Positions 49,410 to 61,024 of a stretch of 64,000 bases of DNA are shown in pieces. The DNA lies in assembly GCF_050943825.1 (NCBI RefSeq), contig NZ_JBMNPX010000006.1:82780-146779 (forward strand). Reading direction: 5' to 3'. Each line of letters starts with the position of its first letter. Position 1 is the stretch's first letter. Made by a program: the position numbers and the translations under genes. Source of the DNA: Pseudoflavonifractor sp050943825 (GTDB lineage: Bacteria; Bacillota; Clostridia; Oscillospirales; Oscillospiraceae). The notes under the pieces were generated by a model. It was not told the origin of the DNA. It did not search any database and saw only the letters and a list, made by a program, of their open reading frames with translations.

Positions 49410-52400
49410 TTATTTGAAGTACTCCGCACCGCTCTCAAAGAGGGGCTGGTGCTTGTCGCCGGGGATGTTGCGGGCAACCCAGGGGCCGCGGCGCTCACTG
49501 TGGCCCATCTTGCCGAACACCCGACCGTCGGGGGAGAAAATGCCCTCCACCGCCTCCATGGAGCCGTTGGGGTTGACAGTGATGTCCATGGAGGGCACAC
49601 CAGCGGCGTCCACATACTGGGTGGCCACCTGGCCTTTGGCGATGAGGTCCTTCAGCAGGCCCTCGGGAGCCACAAAGCGGCCCTCGCCGTGGGAGACGGG
49701 GATGGCGTGGAGGTCGCCCACCTGGCTCTTGAGCATCCAGGGGGAGTTGACGCTGGCCACCCGGGTGGTGACGTACCGGCTCTGGTGGCGGCCGATGAGG
49801 TTATAGGTCAGGGTGGGGCAGGTGTCGTCCATGGGACGGATCTCGCCGTAGGGCACCAGACCCAGCTTGATGAGAGCCTGGAAGCCGTTGCAGATGCCCA
49901 GCATCAGGCCGTCACGGTGCTTGAGCAGGTCGTGGACGGCGTCGGTGATGGGTCCACTGCGGAAGAAGGAGGCAATGAACTTGCCGGAGCCGTCGGGCTC
50001 GTCGCCGCCGGAGAAGCCGCCGGGCACCACGATCATCTGGCTGCGGCGGATGGCCGCCTCCAGGGCCTGGGCGGACTCACGGAGCTGCTCGGTGCCGCCG
50101 TTGCGCACCACCAGGATCTCCGGCTCAATACCGGCCCGCAGGCAGGCGGCGGCGGTGTCGTACTCGCAGTTGGTGCCGGGGAAGACGGGGATGACAGCGC
50201 GGGGCCGGGCCGTCTTGTGGGCGCAGACCGCGGGAGAGCGGCCGGTCCAGGAGATGGGCTCCACCTTGCCGGGGGTGCCGGCCCGGGTGGGATAGACCTC
50301 CTCCAGCACGCCCTCGCTGATGGCGAGCAGCTGGTCCACGGTGACCGACTCGCCGCCCAGGAAGATGCTGGCCGCGTCGGTGGTGTGTCCCACCAGCATG
50401 CCGCCGGGCACAGGGCCGTCGCACTCGGCCAGGATAGCGCCGCATCTGCCGGAGTAGAACAGGCTGCTCTCAGCGGAGGGCTCGGCGGTGAAGCCGACCC
50501 GGTTGCCGAAGGACATCTTCATAATGCCCTCGGCCAGGCCGCCGCTGCCTACGGCCCAGGCGGAGCACACCTTGCCCGCCTGGCACAGGTCATGGAAGGT
50601 CTCCCAGGTCTTTTTCAGGCTGTCGTAGTCGTCATAGGCCACGCTCTGGAACAGGTAGACCGGGTGTCCGCCCGCCTTGAACTCGGGGGAGATGACCTCT
50701 CCGGCCTTGGCGGGGGCAATGGCGAAGGACACCAGGGTGGGGGGCACGTCCAGATCCAGGAAGGAGCCGGACATGGAGTCCTTGCCGCCGATGGCGGCCA
50801 CACCCAGCTTCAGCTGGGCACGCAGGGCGCCCAGCAGGGCCTGGAAGGGCTTGCCCCACCGCTCCGGGTCGGTGCGCAGCTTCTCAAAGTACTCCTGGAA
50901 GGTGAGGTAGGCCTTTCTGTAATCGCAGCCGGAGGCCACCAGCCGGGCCAGGGACTCCACCACGGAGGCCTGGGCGCCGCCGAAGGGGTCACGGGCCATA
51001 CGGTCGGGGTCAAAGCCCCAGGCCATGACGGAGCAGGTGTCGGTCTCGTGGCCGGGGCCCACGGGGAACAGGGCGGCCATGGCTTGGGCGGGGCTGGTCT
51101 GGCAGGCGCCGCCGAAGGGCATGAGCACGCTGCCTGCGCCGATGGAGCCGTCAAACCGCTCGCCCAGACCGCGCTGGGTGGCCAGCTTCAGCTGGGCGGC
51201 CAGCTGGGCCAGGCGGGAGGGGTGCAGCTCAGTCTCGTGGGCCTTGCGGGCGGGGACGGTGACGGTGATGTGCTTGTCCGCGCCGTTGGAGGACAGGAAG
51301 GCCCGGGACAGGCTGGCCACGGTCTGACCGTTCCAGGTCATGACCATGCGGGGGTCCTCGGTGACGGTGGCCACCTGATAGGCCTCCAGGTTCTCGCTCT
51401 CAGCGGCGGCAATGAAGGCGGCGGCGTCCTGGGGCGCCACCACCACAGCCATCCGCTCCTGGCTCTCGGAGATGGCCAGCTCGGTGCCGTCCAGGCCGTC
51501 GTACTTCTTGCGCACCGCGTCCAGGCTGATGGACAGGCCGTCGGCCAGCTCGCCGATGGCCACGCTGACGCCGCCGGCGCCGAAGTCGTTGCAGCGCTTG
51601 ATGAGGCGGGTCACATCACCCCGGCGGAAGAGCCGCTGGATCTTCCGCTCCTCGGGGGCGTTGCCCTTCTGGACCTCGCTGGCCATGGTGTCCAGGCTCT
51701 CCAGGTTGTGGCTCTTGGAGGAGCCGGTGGCGCCGCCGATGCCGTCGCGGCCGGTGCGGCCGCCCAGCAGGATGACCACGTCGCCGGGGGCGGGGCACTC
51801 CCGCACCACGTGCTCCGCCGGAGCGGCGGCCACCACGGCGCCCAGCTCCATGTGCTTGGCCACGTAGCCGGGGTGGTAGATCTCGGACACCTGGCCGGTG
51901 GCCAGGCCGATCTGGTTGCCGTAGGAGGAGTAGCCGGCGGCGGCGGTCTGGGCGATCTTGCGCTGGGACAGCTTGCCGCTCAGGGTCTGGTCCAGGGGGG
52001 TGCGGGGGTCGCCGCAGCCGGTGATGCGCATGGCCTGGTACACATAGGCCCGGCCGGACAGGGGGTCACGGATGGCGCCGCCGATGCAGGTGGCCGCGCC
52101 GCCGAAAGGCTCAATCTCGGTGGGGTGGTTGTGGGTCTCGTTCTTGAACATGAGGAGCCAGTCCTGCTCCTCTCCGTCCACGGTGGCGGTGACGTGGACC
52201 GAGCAGGCGTTGATCTCCTCGCTCTCGTCCAGGCCGGTGAGCACGCCCCGCTTCTTGAGCACCTTGGCGCCCAGGGTGGCCATGTCCATCAGAGTCTGGG
52301 GCCGGACGGCGGCCTTCTCGGGGCCGTAGACCTCCTCGCGGGCGGCCAGGTACTCCTGATAGGCCTGGGCCACCTCGTTGTCCACAATCTCAGCCTTGTC

Positions 52401-53111
52401 GATGTGGGTGCCGAAGGTGGTGTGGCGGCAGTGGTCGGACCAGTAGGTGTCCACCACACGCAGCTCGGTGACGGTGGGGTCCCGCTTCTCCTCGTCCCGG
52501 AAGTAGGCCTGCATGAACTTCAGATCGTTGAGATCCATGGCCAGACCGTACTCCCCCAGCATGGCGCTGAGGGCGGTCTCGTCCATGGCGGTGAAGCCGT
52601 TGATGGTCCTGACAGCGGAGGGCGCGGGATAATCCTGGGCCAGGGTGGCGGGCTTGTCCATGGCCGCCTCCCGGCACTCCACCGGGTTGATGAGATAGCC
52701 TTTGATCCGCTTCAGATCTCTCTCGGTGAGTTCACCCATAAGGACATAGACCTTGGCGCAGGCCACCCGGGGCCGCTCACCGCCGGTGAGGAGCTGGATG
52801 CACTGTTGGGCGGAGTCGGCCCGCTGGTCATACTGGCCAGGCAGGGCCTCCACCGCCAGAACGGTGCACATACCGCCGGGGGCGGGCATGTTCTCTTCAT
52901 AAAACGCGTCGCACTGGGGCTCGGAGAACACCGTGTCCCGCGCGGCCTGCCAGGCAGCCTGGTCCAGCCCGTCCACGTCGTACCGGTTGAGAATCCGCAG
53001 TCCGGTGAGGGCGGAAATGCCCAGCTGCTCCCGCAGCTCCCGCATCACGCCCATGGACTCCACGTCAAATCCGGGCCGCTTCTCCACATAGCAGCGGAAG
53101 ACCTGTTCCAT
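49410..53111 (-). CDS. purL: Phosphoribosylformylglycinamidine synthase, long form
   Basis: 1233 residues: N-terminal PurS-like part, two AIRS-type ATP-binding lobes (TYWSDHCRHTTFGTHID, MFKNETHNHPTEIEPFGGAATCIGGAIRDPLSGRAY; DPFGGAQASVVESLARLVASGCDYRKAYLTFQEYF), and a class I glutaminase end with VFPGTNCEYDTA, GGFSGGDEPDGSGKF, the nucleophile in LGICNGFQAL and HGEGRF. It makes FGAM in purine synthesis. The second ATG (53111) is preferred: GGAGGA directly abuts the first. No purine riboswitch is visible in the 80-base gap upstream. Confidence 0.96.
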   Translation of the reverse strand: MEQVFRCYVEKRPGFDVESMGVMRELREQLGISALTGLRILNRYDVDGLDQAAWQAARDTVFSEPQCDAFYEENMPAPGGMCTVLAVEALPGQYDQRADSAQQCIQLLTGGERPRVACAKVYVLMGELTERDLKRIKGYLINPVECREAAMDKPATLAQDYPAPSAVRTINGFTAMDETALSAMLGEYGLAMDLNDLKFMQAYFRDEEKRDPTVTELRVVDTYWSDHCRHTTFGTHIDKAEIVDNEVAQAYQEYLAAREEVYGPEKAAVRPQTLMDMATLGAKVLKKRGVLTGLDESEEINACSVHVTATVDGEEQDWLLMFKNETHNHPTEIEPFGGAATCIGGAIRDPLSGRAYVYQAMRITGCGDPRTPLDQTLSGKLSQRKIAQTAAAGYSSYGNQIGLATGQVSEIYHPGYVAKHMELGAVVAAAPAEHVVRECPAPGDVVILLGGRTGRDGIGGATGSSKSHNLESLDTMASEVQKGNAPEERKIQRLFRRGDVTRLIKRCNDFGAGGVSVAIGELADGLSISLDAVRKKYDGLDGTELAISESQERMAVVVAPQDAAAFIAAAESENLEAYQVATVTEDPRMVMTWNGQTVASLSRAFLSSNGADKHITVTVPARKAHETELHPSRLAQLAAQLKLATQRGLGERFDGSIGAGSVLMPFGGACQTSPAQAMAALFPVGPGHETDTCSVMAWGFDPDRMARDPFGGAQASVVESLARLVASGCDYRKAYLTFQEYFEKLRTDPERWGKPFQALLGALRAQLKLGVAAIGGKDSMSGSFLDLDVPPTLVSFAIAPAKAGEVISPEFKAGGHPVYLFQSVAYDDYDSLKKTWETFHDLCQAGKVCSAWAVGSGGLAEGIMKMSFGNRVGFTAEPSAESSLFYSGRCGAILAECDGPVPGGMLVGHTTDAASIFLGGESVTVDQLLAISEGVLEEVYPTRAGTPGKVEPISWTGRSPAVCAHKTARPRAVIPVFPGTNCEYDTAAACLRAGIEPEILVVRNGGTEQLRESAQALEAAIRRSQMIVVPGGFSGGDEPDGSGKFIASFFRSGPITDAVHDLLKHRDGLMLGICNGFQALIKLGLVPYGEIRPMDDTCPTLTYNLIGRHQSRYVTTRVASVNSPWMLKSQVGDLHAIPVSHGEGRFVAPEGLLKDLIAKGQVATQYVDAAGVPSMDITVNPNGSMEAVEGIFSPDGRVFGKMGHSERRGPWVARNIPGDKHQPLFESGAEYFK

Positions 53112-53190
53112 CTTCATTCCTCCAACAAATCAATTCTCTCTGGTTCTCTCTGTGTATCTTCAATGCCCGCCGGGGCAGTGAATCCGTTTA

Positions 53191-54750
53191 TCAGCCGTTG
53201 CCCATCTCCCAGCCCGTCAGGCCGTAAAACACATTCTGCTGGGTGGGAGACAGGCCGGTCAGGCTGCCCCAGTGGGTGAGCACCGACCAGTTTTTAAAGC
53301 AGATGGGGGTAAAGGGCGCCGTCTCCGCCAGGTGGGTGTACAGCGCAGAGGCCGCTGCCTCCCGCTGTCCCTCCCCTGCCGCCCGGAAGGCGGTCAGCAG
53401 GGTCTGGGCGTCGGCGTCGCTGTATTTGCCGTAGTTCAGGGCCCCGTCGGGGGCAATGAGGGCGGTCAGGTCAAAGTCTCCGGTGAGCTTGACCTCCCCC
53501 AGGTACAAATCAAATTCCCCTGCCGTCAGGGCGGCCACATAGTCCTCCCAGGACAGCTTGTCCAGCTGCACCGTAATGCCCAGCTTACCCAGCCCCTGGG
53601 CCAGGTACTCGGCAGCGGAAACCTTGTAGGTGTTGTCCGTGTTGACGATAAAGCGCAGGCTCAGGTTCTGCCAGCCGTTGGTGCGCAGGCCGTCGGCCCC
53701 CAGGCTCCACCCGGCCTCCTCCAGCAGCTGTTCCGCCGTCTGGGGGGCGTACTCCAGAGTCCCGGCCAGGGTCCCGTCGTACAGGGGACTCGCGGGCGAC
53801 ACGGGCAGAGCCGCCGCCTGGGCGTGCTGGGACAGGATGGACTTGGTCACCGCCGTGCGCTCGTAGCCGTAGGACAGGGCCTTGCGCAAGTCCTGGTCGG
53901 CGCAGGGGCCGGAGGCGGTGTTGTAGCCTATGTAGAGCATCACCGACGTGGCGTAGTCCCACACCTCGTAGGTGCCTGAATAGCCCAGGGCGTTGGAGCC
54001 GGTGATGTCCAGGGCGACCAGGGAGATGTCCTGGGTGTCAAAGGCGTGGATCATGCCGTCGGCCTCCCGCACGTTGTAGAGGGGGATGCGCTCCAGAGGT
54101 ACCTTCTCCCCCTTCCACCAGCCGTCCCTGGCCTCCAGGGCCAGGCTGTCCCCCTCGCCGGTGAGGACGTAGGGCCCGGTGCCCAGGGGCGTGCCCCCGG
54201 TCTCCTTGACGATGGGGATGTCCAGCAGGGCGGGCAGGGCGCCGTTGGGCGCGGACAGGGTGATGGTCACTGTCTTCCCCTCACCCGCCCCGATGCCGGT
54301 GACGCCGGTAAAGCGTCCGGCGTAGGGGGAGCCGGCCCCCATGGCCAGCTGGAGGGAGTACACCACGTCGGAGGCGGTCAGCAGGCTGCCGTCGGAAAAG
54401 GTGACACCCTCCCGCAGGGTAAAGGTCCAGATAAGCCCGGTCTCGTCGGTCTGGGCGGAGGCGCACAGCACCGGTGACGGGGTAAAGCTCTGGTCCAGCT
54501 CATAGAGCCCCTCGTACATCAGGGGGGCCAGGGTCAGGTTGGTCCGGTTGCCGCCGGTGATGGGGTGAAAGGACTGGTCACCGTAGCAGGGCAGCACAAA
54601 CTCCCTCCGCTCGGTCTGGGGCTGCTGGGCCGTCTGGGTGGGGGCGGGGGTGGTGGGGACGGGGGTCTCCTCCGACGTCTCCGGGGCGCAGGCGGCGCAG
54701 CTGAGCAGCAGGGCCCCGCTCAGCAGCAGGGCGGCCAGGCGGCCCCTCAC
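53191..54750 (-). CDS. Peptide-type ABC transporter substrate-binding lipoprotein
   Basis: 519 residues from GTG at 54750, which overlaps the upstream gene's stop (GTGA) and gives a clean signal peptide MRGRLAALLLSGALLLSCAAC with a lipobox; a longer frame starting at 54807 is the less likely start. SBP_bac_5 fold: LAPLMYEGLYELDQSFTPSPVLCAS, WTFTLREGVTFSDGSLLTASDVVYS, LRKALSYGYERTAVTKSIL, and FTPICFKNWSVLTHWGSLTGLSPT. No permease or ATPase gene adjoins it, so it is an orphan receptor or transport partner lies elsewhere. Confidence 0.9.
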   Translation of the reverse strand: MRGRLAALLLSGALLLSCAACAPETSEETPVPTTPAPTQTAQQPQTERREFVLPCYGDQSFHPITGGNRTNLTLAPLMYEGLYELDQSFTPSPVLCASAQTDETGLIWTFTLREGVTFSDGSLLTASDVVYSLQLAMGAGSPYAGRFTGVTGIGAGEGKTVTITLSAPNGALPALLDIPIVKETGGTPLGTGPYVLTGEGDSLALEARDGWWKGEKVPLERIPLYNVREADGMIHAFDTQDISLVALDITGSNALGYSGTYEVWDYATSVMLYIGYNTASGPCADQDLRKALSYGYERTAVTKSILSQHAQAAALPVSPASPLYDGTLAGTLEYAPQTAEQLLEEAGWSLGADGLRTNGWQNLSLRFIVNTDNTYKVSAAEYLAQGLGKLGITVQLDKLSWEDYVAALTAGEFDLYLGEVKLTGDFDLTALIAPDGALNYGKYSDADAQTLLTAFRAAGEGQREAAASALYTHLAETAPFTPICFKNWSVLTHWGSLTGLSPTQQNVFYGLTGWEMGNG

Positions 54751-55067
54751 AGGAAGGTGAAGGAGGCGTCCCGGGGCAGGGCCAGCCCGCTCTCCGCCTC
54801 GGCGCATTTCAGGATGCCCGCCACCACCGGGCAGGCGGCGTGGCCCGGGAAATGGGTCCGGGCATAGTCATACAGAGGCCCCTCCCCCGGCTTCTTCAGG
54901 CACAGCTCATAGCTGTCGAAGGTATCCCCCAGGTCCTCCAGCATCTTCTGCACGCTCTTACAGCCGGAAGCCACTTTCAGCCGCACAGCACCCTCGTCCT
55001 CGTCAAAGTCGGCCTCCACCACGGCGGTAAAGCCGCACACGCCCGGTTCAATCTTCAATTTCTTCAT
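54747..55067 (-). CDS. Small cysteine-containing conserved protein (DUF6951-like)
   Basis: 106 residues: KLKIEPGVCGFTAVVEADFDEDEGAVRLKVASGCKSVQKMLEDLGDTFDSYELCLKKPG ... HAACPVVAGILKCAEAESGLALPRDASFTFL. Four or five conserved Cys could bind metal. Found in Firmicutes as a cytosolic protein without assigned function. It is translationally coupled (GTGA overlap) to the peptide-binding lipoprotein. Confidence 0.75.
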   Translation of the reverse strand: MKKLKIEPGVCGFTAVVEADFDEDEGAVRLKVASGCKSVQKMLEDLGDTFDSYELCLKKPGEGPLYDYARTHFPGHAACPVVAGILKCAEAESGLALPRDASFTFL

Positions 55068-55091
55068 AGTGCGTCCCCCTGTTCCTGTCTG

Positions 55092-55901
55092 TCAGTCCGT
55101 CAGGGCGATGGCTGCCCCCTGGCTGCCCCGCTCCCCCCTGGTCACCCGGTGGGACCAGTACTTGTCGTGGAGGCAGACGGTGCAGTCGGAGGACACGGCA
55201 ATGTGGTCCTCCGTCAGCCCCTGCCGGAGGAGGCGGTGGGTGTTGATACCCTTCAAATCCACCCGGAACTTGCCGCCGGGCCATGGGTCGATGAACTTCA
55301 GCGCCCCGGCGCCCAGGGCGGCGGTCATGGCGTTGGGCACGTCCTCGCCGGTCTCAAAGCAGCAGCGGGAGATGCCCGGGCCGATGGCGGCCCGGATGTC
55401 CTCGCTGCGGCAGCCGTACAGGTCCCGCATCTTCTCGCAGGCCCGCTCCACAATGCCGCTGGCGGTGCCCCGCCACCCGGCGTGGACGGCAGAGACCACC
55501 CGGCGGACCGGGTCGTGGAGGAGGATGGGCAGGCAGTCGGCGGAGAACACCACCAGGCACAGTCCTGGTACGTCGGTAATGAGGCCGTCGGCCTCATAGT
55601 CCGGCTTCCGCGCCAGGCCGGAGCCCGCGTCGGCAGCGGTGCACACCCGCACGGTGTCCCCATGGACCTGGCTGGAGAACACCACTTTATCCACATCCGC
55701 GCCGATGGCGGTGCAGAAGCGGCGGTAATTCTCCTCCACAGCCCGCCGGTCATCCCCCCGGTTCACGCCCAGGTTGAGGGAGGCGTAGATACCCCGGGAC
55801 ACGCCGCCCAGCCGGGTGGAAAAGCCGTGGACCACGCCGGGGCCCATGTCGGCGCCCTGACCGAAGGTGACGCCGTTTACCGTTTTCTCTGTAAACTCCA
55901 T
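55092..55901 (-). CDS. pgeF: Peptidoglycan editing factor PgeF (YlmD/YfiH family)
   Basis: 269 residues from the ATG at 55901 (AAAGGGGAAA). Multicopper-oxidase-like DUF152 core: VVHGFSTRLGGVSRGIYASLNLGVNRGDD, VFSSQVHGDTVRV, DGLITDVPGLCLVVFSADCLPILLHDP and AVHAGWRGTASGIVERACE, with His/Cys zinc ligands. PgeF removes L-Ser wrongly placed in peptidoglycan precursors; the YfiH fold also acts on adenosine. It lies just downstream of the DUF6951-like gene on the same strand. Confidence 0.93.
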   Translation of the reverse strand: MEFTEKTVNGVTFGQGADMGPGVVHGFSTRLGGVSRGIYASLNLGVNRGDDRRAVEENYRRFCTAIGADVDKVVFSSQVHGDTVRVCTAADAGSGLARKPDYEADGLITDVPGLCLVVFSADCLPILLHDPVRRVVSAVHAGWRGTASGIVERACEKMRDLYGCRSEDIRAAIGPGISRCCFETGEDVPNAMTAALGAGALKFIDPWPGGKFRVDLKGINTHRLLRQGLTEDHIAVSSDCTVCLHDKYWSHRVTRGERGSQGAAIALTD

Positions 55902-55921
55902 ACTTTCCCCTTTAAAAGAAA

Positions 55922-56026
55922 AGTGAAAAATGAAAAGAAAACCCAAAAGGCAGTCCCGGAGGGAGGAAAATCTCCTCCCTCCGGAGGTTGTCAGCCCTTA
56001 TTACGTTTCACTTTCCATTTTTCACT
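55922..56026. repeat. Nested inverted repeat between pgeF and secA
   Basis: Outer arms AGTGAAAAATGAAAAG (55922-55937) and CTTTCCATTTTTCACT (56011-56026), with one mismatch, enclose a 12-bp GC hairpin (CCGGAGGGAGGA, 55956-55967, with TCCTCCCTCCGG, 55973-55984). MITE-like or terminator-like; non-coding. Confidence 0.6.
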
Positions 56027-56076
56027 GCTGCCGGGCGCTGCCCGGTGTATCGTTTATTCGGGATGCCCCAACCGCC

Positions 56077-56097
56077 TTACTGCTCGTCGGGATGATA
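56077..56097 (-). pseudogene. Displaced duplicate of secA's last codons
   Basis: Minus-strand reading gives YHPDEQ and TAA, the same as the true secA end at 56327. Two differences are synonymous (TAT/TAC and CAT/CAC); identity continues past the stop (TAAGGCG). Confidence 0.8.
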
Positions 56098-56326
56098 AGG
56101 CGCGGGCGCTTCCTGCGGGAAGCGCGGGTATCACGGCCGCGCCTTCCGGGGGGCACCAGTTCCCCCCGGAAGGCCCGCCCCACGGAAGGCTCTTCCGTGG
56201 GGACCCCGTTTTTCCCATCTGCTCGGGCGGAATGAATCCGCCCGGCATCAAGGTTTTGGCAGAAGCCAAAACCTTGGCGCGCCGAGGGCGCGATCTCGCA
56301 TCCGCTCGCAGCGGGCCGCAATCGCC

Positions 56327-56329
<3 letters not shown>
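56077..56329 (-). repeat. Structured element at the 3' end of secA (copy 2)
   Basis: Non-coding, bounded by two copies of the secA C-terminal codons exactly 250 bp apart. It contains six or more perfect hairpins: 56106-56125 (GCGCTTCC), about 56141-56172 (CCTTCCGGGGGG arms), about 56180-56204 (CCCCACGGAAG arms), 56225-56243 (loop ATGAA), 56249-56276 (CAAGGTTTTGGC arms), 56278-56292, then the motif CTCGCATCCGCTCGCA (56295-56310). The last three hairpins and the motif are shared in order with the element at 7537-7623, with stem bases changed in pairs. Confidence 0.75.
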
Positions 56330-59086
<2,757 letters not shown>

Positions 59087-59306
59087 TTCTCGTTCACCTT
59101 TCTTCCGTGCATTGGCAAAGGCCCGGGCCACATGGCTCCCGGCCGGAATTTCCTAAGTTAGCAGTATACCATAAACCGCCCCAATAAAAAAGTAGAAATT
59201 ATGAACAAACAAGCGGGAGGAAAAAGTCTTTTTGTCGCTCATCGGCGGGGATTTCCACTGAAAAAAGGTCGGTTTGGAAATTCTGCCCGCCGGGTCCGCC
59301 GCAGAA

Positions 59307-59341
59307 AGCGCGCCCCCGCCCGGGACGGGCGGGGGCGCGCT
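59307..59341 (-). terminator. Terminator of the DUF2284 gene
   Basis: AGCGCGCCCCCGCCC / GGGCGGGGGCGCGCT hairpin followed on the minus strand by TTTCTGC. Confidence 0.8.
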
Positions 59342-59343
59342 GT

Positions 59344-59880
59344 TCAGTCGATGAGTACACAGGAGGTATAGGTCATGGTTCTGGGGCCGTAGTAGTACTT
59401 CATGCCCGACTGCTCACACACCCGGGAGACAAAGAGCCCGTAGGCCTCCATGGAGGGGATGGCCTTGTCGGGGAAGCGGCAGGGCGCGTCTGGGTAGGTG
59501 CAGGTCTCGCAGATGCAGCAGGCCCCCGAGGCCATGGCCAGGCAGTCCGGCCAGATGGCCCTCAGCCGCTCCACCAGCCGGGAAAAGCGCTTCTTCTGCA
59601 GCTCCTCCAGCTCCTGCATGGTTTCCACGTCGAAGTCGTCCTCCAGCTCTGCGGTGGACTGGACCAGGATGCCCCGGTGATACTTTCCCGCCCGGGCGGC
59701 AGTCTCCTCCAGCGTGCCGCAGGCGGGCGGGCAGGTCCAGCACCGGCCGTACATGCGGCACCGGTCGGCGGCGCACATCTCCCGCACCTCGGGCAGGAAC
59801 TCCAGAGCCTCCATATTGACCGCCCCCGCCTGGGAAAAGCCGCATTCCAGGGCCAGGGCCACAATTTCCTCCGTTGTCAA
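59344..59880 (-). CDS. DUF2284 metal-binding protein
   Basis: 178 residues. Conserved cysteines: CAADRCRMYGRCWTCPPACGTLEE near the front and GACCICETCTYPDAPCRFPDKAIPSMEAYG near the end, suggesting Fe-S or zinc sites. I place the start at TTG 59880 (LTTEEIVALALECGF), preceded by GAGGGGG; no ATG fits and the upstream frame lacks family-like sequence. DUF2284 proteins are common in anaerobes; function unknown. Confidence 0.8.
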   Translation of the reverse strand: MTTEEIVALALECGFSQAGAVNMEALEFLPEVREMCAADRCRMYGRCWTCPPACGTLEETAARAGKYHRGILVQSTAELEDDFDVETMQELEELQKKRFSRLVERLRAIWPDCLAMASGACCICETCTYPDAPCRFPDKAIPSMEAYGLFVSRVCEQSGMKYYYGPRTMTYTSCVLID

Positions 59881-60050
59881 GGTGTTTTCCCCCTCTGTCC
59901 CCTCCGCCGCGGAGGGGCTGTTTTTTCCAGTATAACACCGCGCTGGAGAAAACGGGTAAGAAAAAATTGCGATTTTTGTTTTATTTTTGTTGTCCCGCCG
60001 TATTTTCCGCGCCGCACGGCCAATTCTCCGCCCGGTTTTTCCTTTCCCCA

Positions 60051-60079
60051 TTTACGCCGCTTTTCTTTGGTGGTACAAT
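60051..60079 (+). promoter_or_regulatory. Promoter of the DUF3298 lipoprotein gene
   Basis: TTTACG (60051-60056), 17 bp, TACAAT (60074-60079). Confidence 0.55.
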
Positions 60080-60124
60080 ATATTCTGTATTGGTATCCGC
60101 ATTTTTGCCGGAAAAGGAGCTTCT

Positions 60125-61000
60125 ATGAAACGCCGAATTTTCTCTCTGGCCGCCGGACTTCTGCTGGTGCTCTCGGCCTGCGCCCCGGCCGCCCCACAGT
60201 CCTCCCAGGAGCTGATCTATCCCACATCCCACCCCTCCTCCACCCCGTCCCCCACGGAGAGCCAGTCCCCCCAGCCCACGCCCGGGGTTTCCGCCGCCCC
60301 CACCCCCACAGAGAGCCAGGCCGCCCAAGCGGAAGCGCCGGTGTGGGGCGTCCAGGAGAGCCAGTGCTCCCAGAACGACGACGAGGACACCGACGTGCTG
60401 CTGGTCCAGGGCAAATTCTCCCTGCCCCTGATTGAGAACGCCGAGGGGGTGCCCGCCTACGAGGCCATAAACCAGTGGTATCTGGACCTGTCCGCCGGCC
60501 TGCGGAGCGACACCCTGGCCAACGCCGGCCAGGCGGACGCGGACTATGCCCTGTCCAAGTCCATGGGGTACGCCTTCACCTACTATACCGACGAGGAGAG
60601 CTACGAGATTACCCACCAGACCAGCCAAATGGTGAGCATTCTCCGCACCCATTACGGCCACACCGGCGGCACCTACCCCACCCTGCTCTACATGGCCGAC
60701 CACTTCGACCTGACCACCGGCGAGGTGCTCACCTTTGACGACCTCTTTACCGACCCGGACGCCGCCGCCGCCATCGCTCTGCAGGAGGTGCTCCGCCAGG
60801 CTGCCCAGGGAGACGCCAACGGCACCACCTACGACGCCGCCCTGGCCGAGAGTCTCTTCAAGCGGGAGAACTTCTATCTCACCGCCGACGCGGTGGTCTT
60901 TTTCTACCAGCCCCAGGACCTGGCCCCCAACGCCGCCGGCGCCCCCACCTTTGCGGTGCCCCGGAGCCTGTTCGGGGACCTGCTGGCCGACTGGGCCTGA
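60125..61000 (+). CDS. RsiV/DUF3298-type lipoprotein
   Basis: 291 residues: lipoprotein signal with LVLSAC (Cys20), a Pro/Ser/Thr/Gln-rich linker (25-75), then a PdaC-like/DUF4163 and DUF3298 pair: YAFTYYTDEESYEITHQTSQMVSILRTHYGHTGGTYPTLLYMADHFDLTTGEVLTFDDLFTD ... DAVVFFYQPQDLAPNAAGAPTFAVPRSLFGDLL. These modules occur in RsiV (lysozyme-sensing anti-sigma) and PdaC. No anti-sigma membrane part exists here, so it is more likely a wall-binding lipoprotein. It precedes rlmD by 24 bases. Confidence 0.85.
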   Translation: MKRRIFSLAAGLLLVLSACAPAAPQSSQELIYPTSHPSSTPSPTESQSPQPTPGVSAAPTPTESQAAQAEAPVWGVQESQCSQNDDEDTDVLLVQGKFSLPLIENAEGVPAYEAINQWYLDLSAGLRSDTLANAGQADADYALSKSMGYAFTYYTDEESYEITHQTSQMVSILRTHYGHTGGTYPTLLYMADHFDLTTGEVLTFDDLFTDPDAAAAIALQEVLRQAAQGDANGTTYDAALAESLFKRENFYLTADAVVFFYQPQDLAPNAAGAPTFAVPRSLFGDLLADWA

Positions 61001-61024
61001 CAACTCTGACAATTTGGTGATACT

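Noticed and set aside
53112..53190. Purine riboswitch ahead of purL
   Set aside because: The gap is about 80 bases and shows no purine-aptamer three-way junction.
49035..53279. Plus-strand open frame of 1414 codons opposite purL
   Set aside because: It mirrors purL in a high-GC genome where the antisense frame lacks stops; the product is Gly/Val/His-rich, without a family or ribosome site. The same applies to the long plus-strand frames over 5073-7412, 12698-15484, 30312-33407 and 56342-59161.
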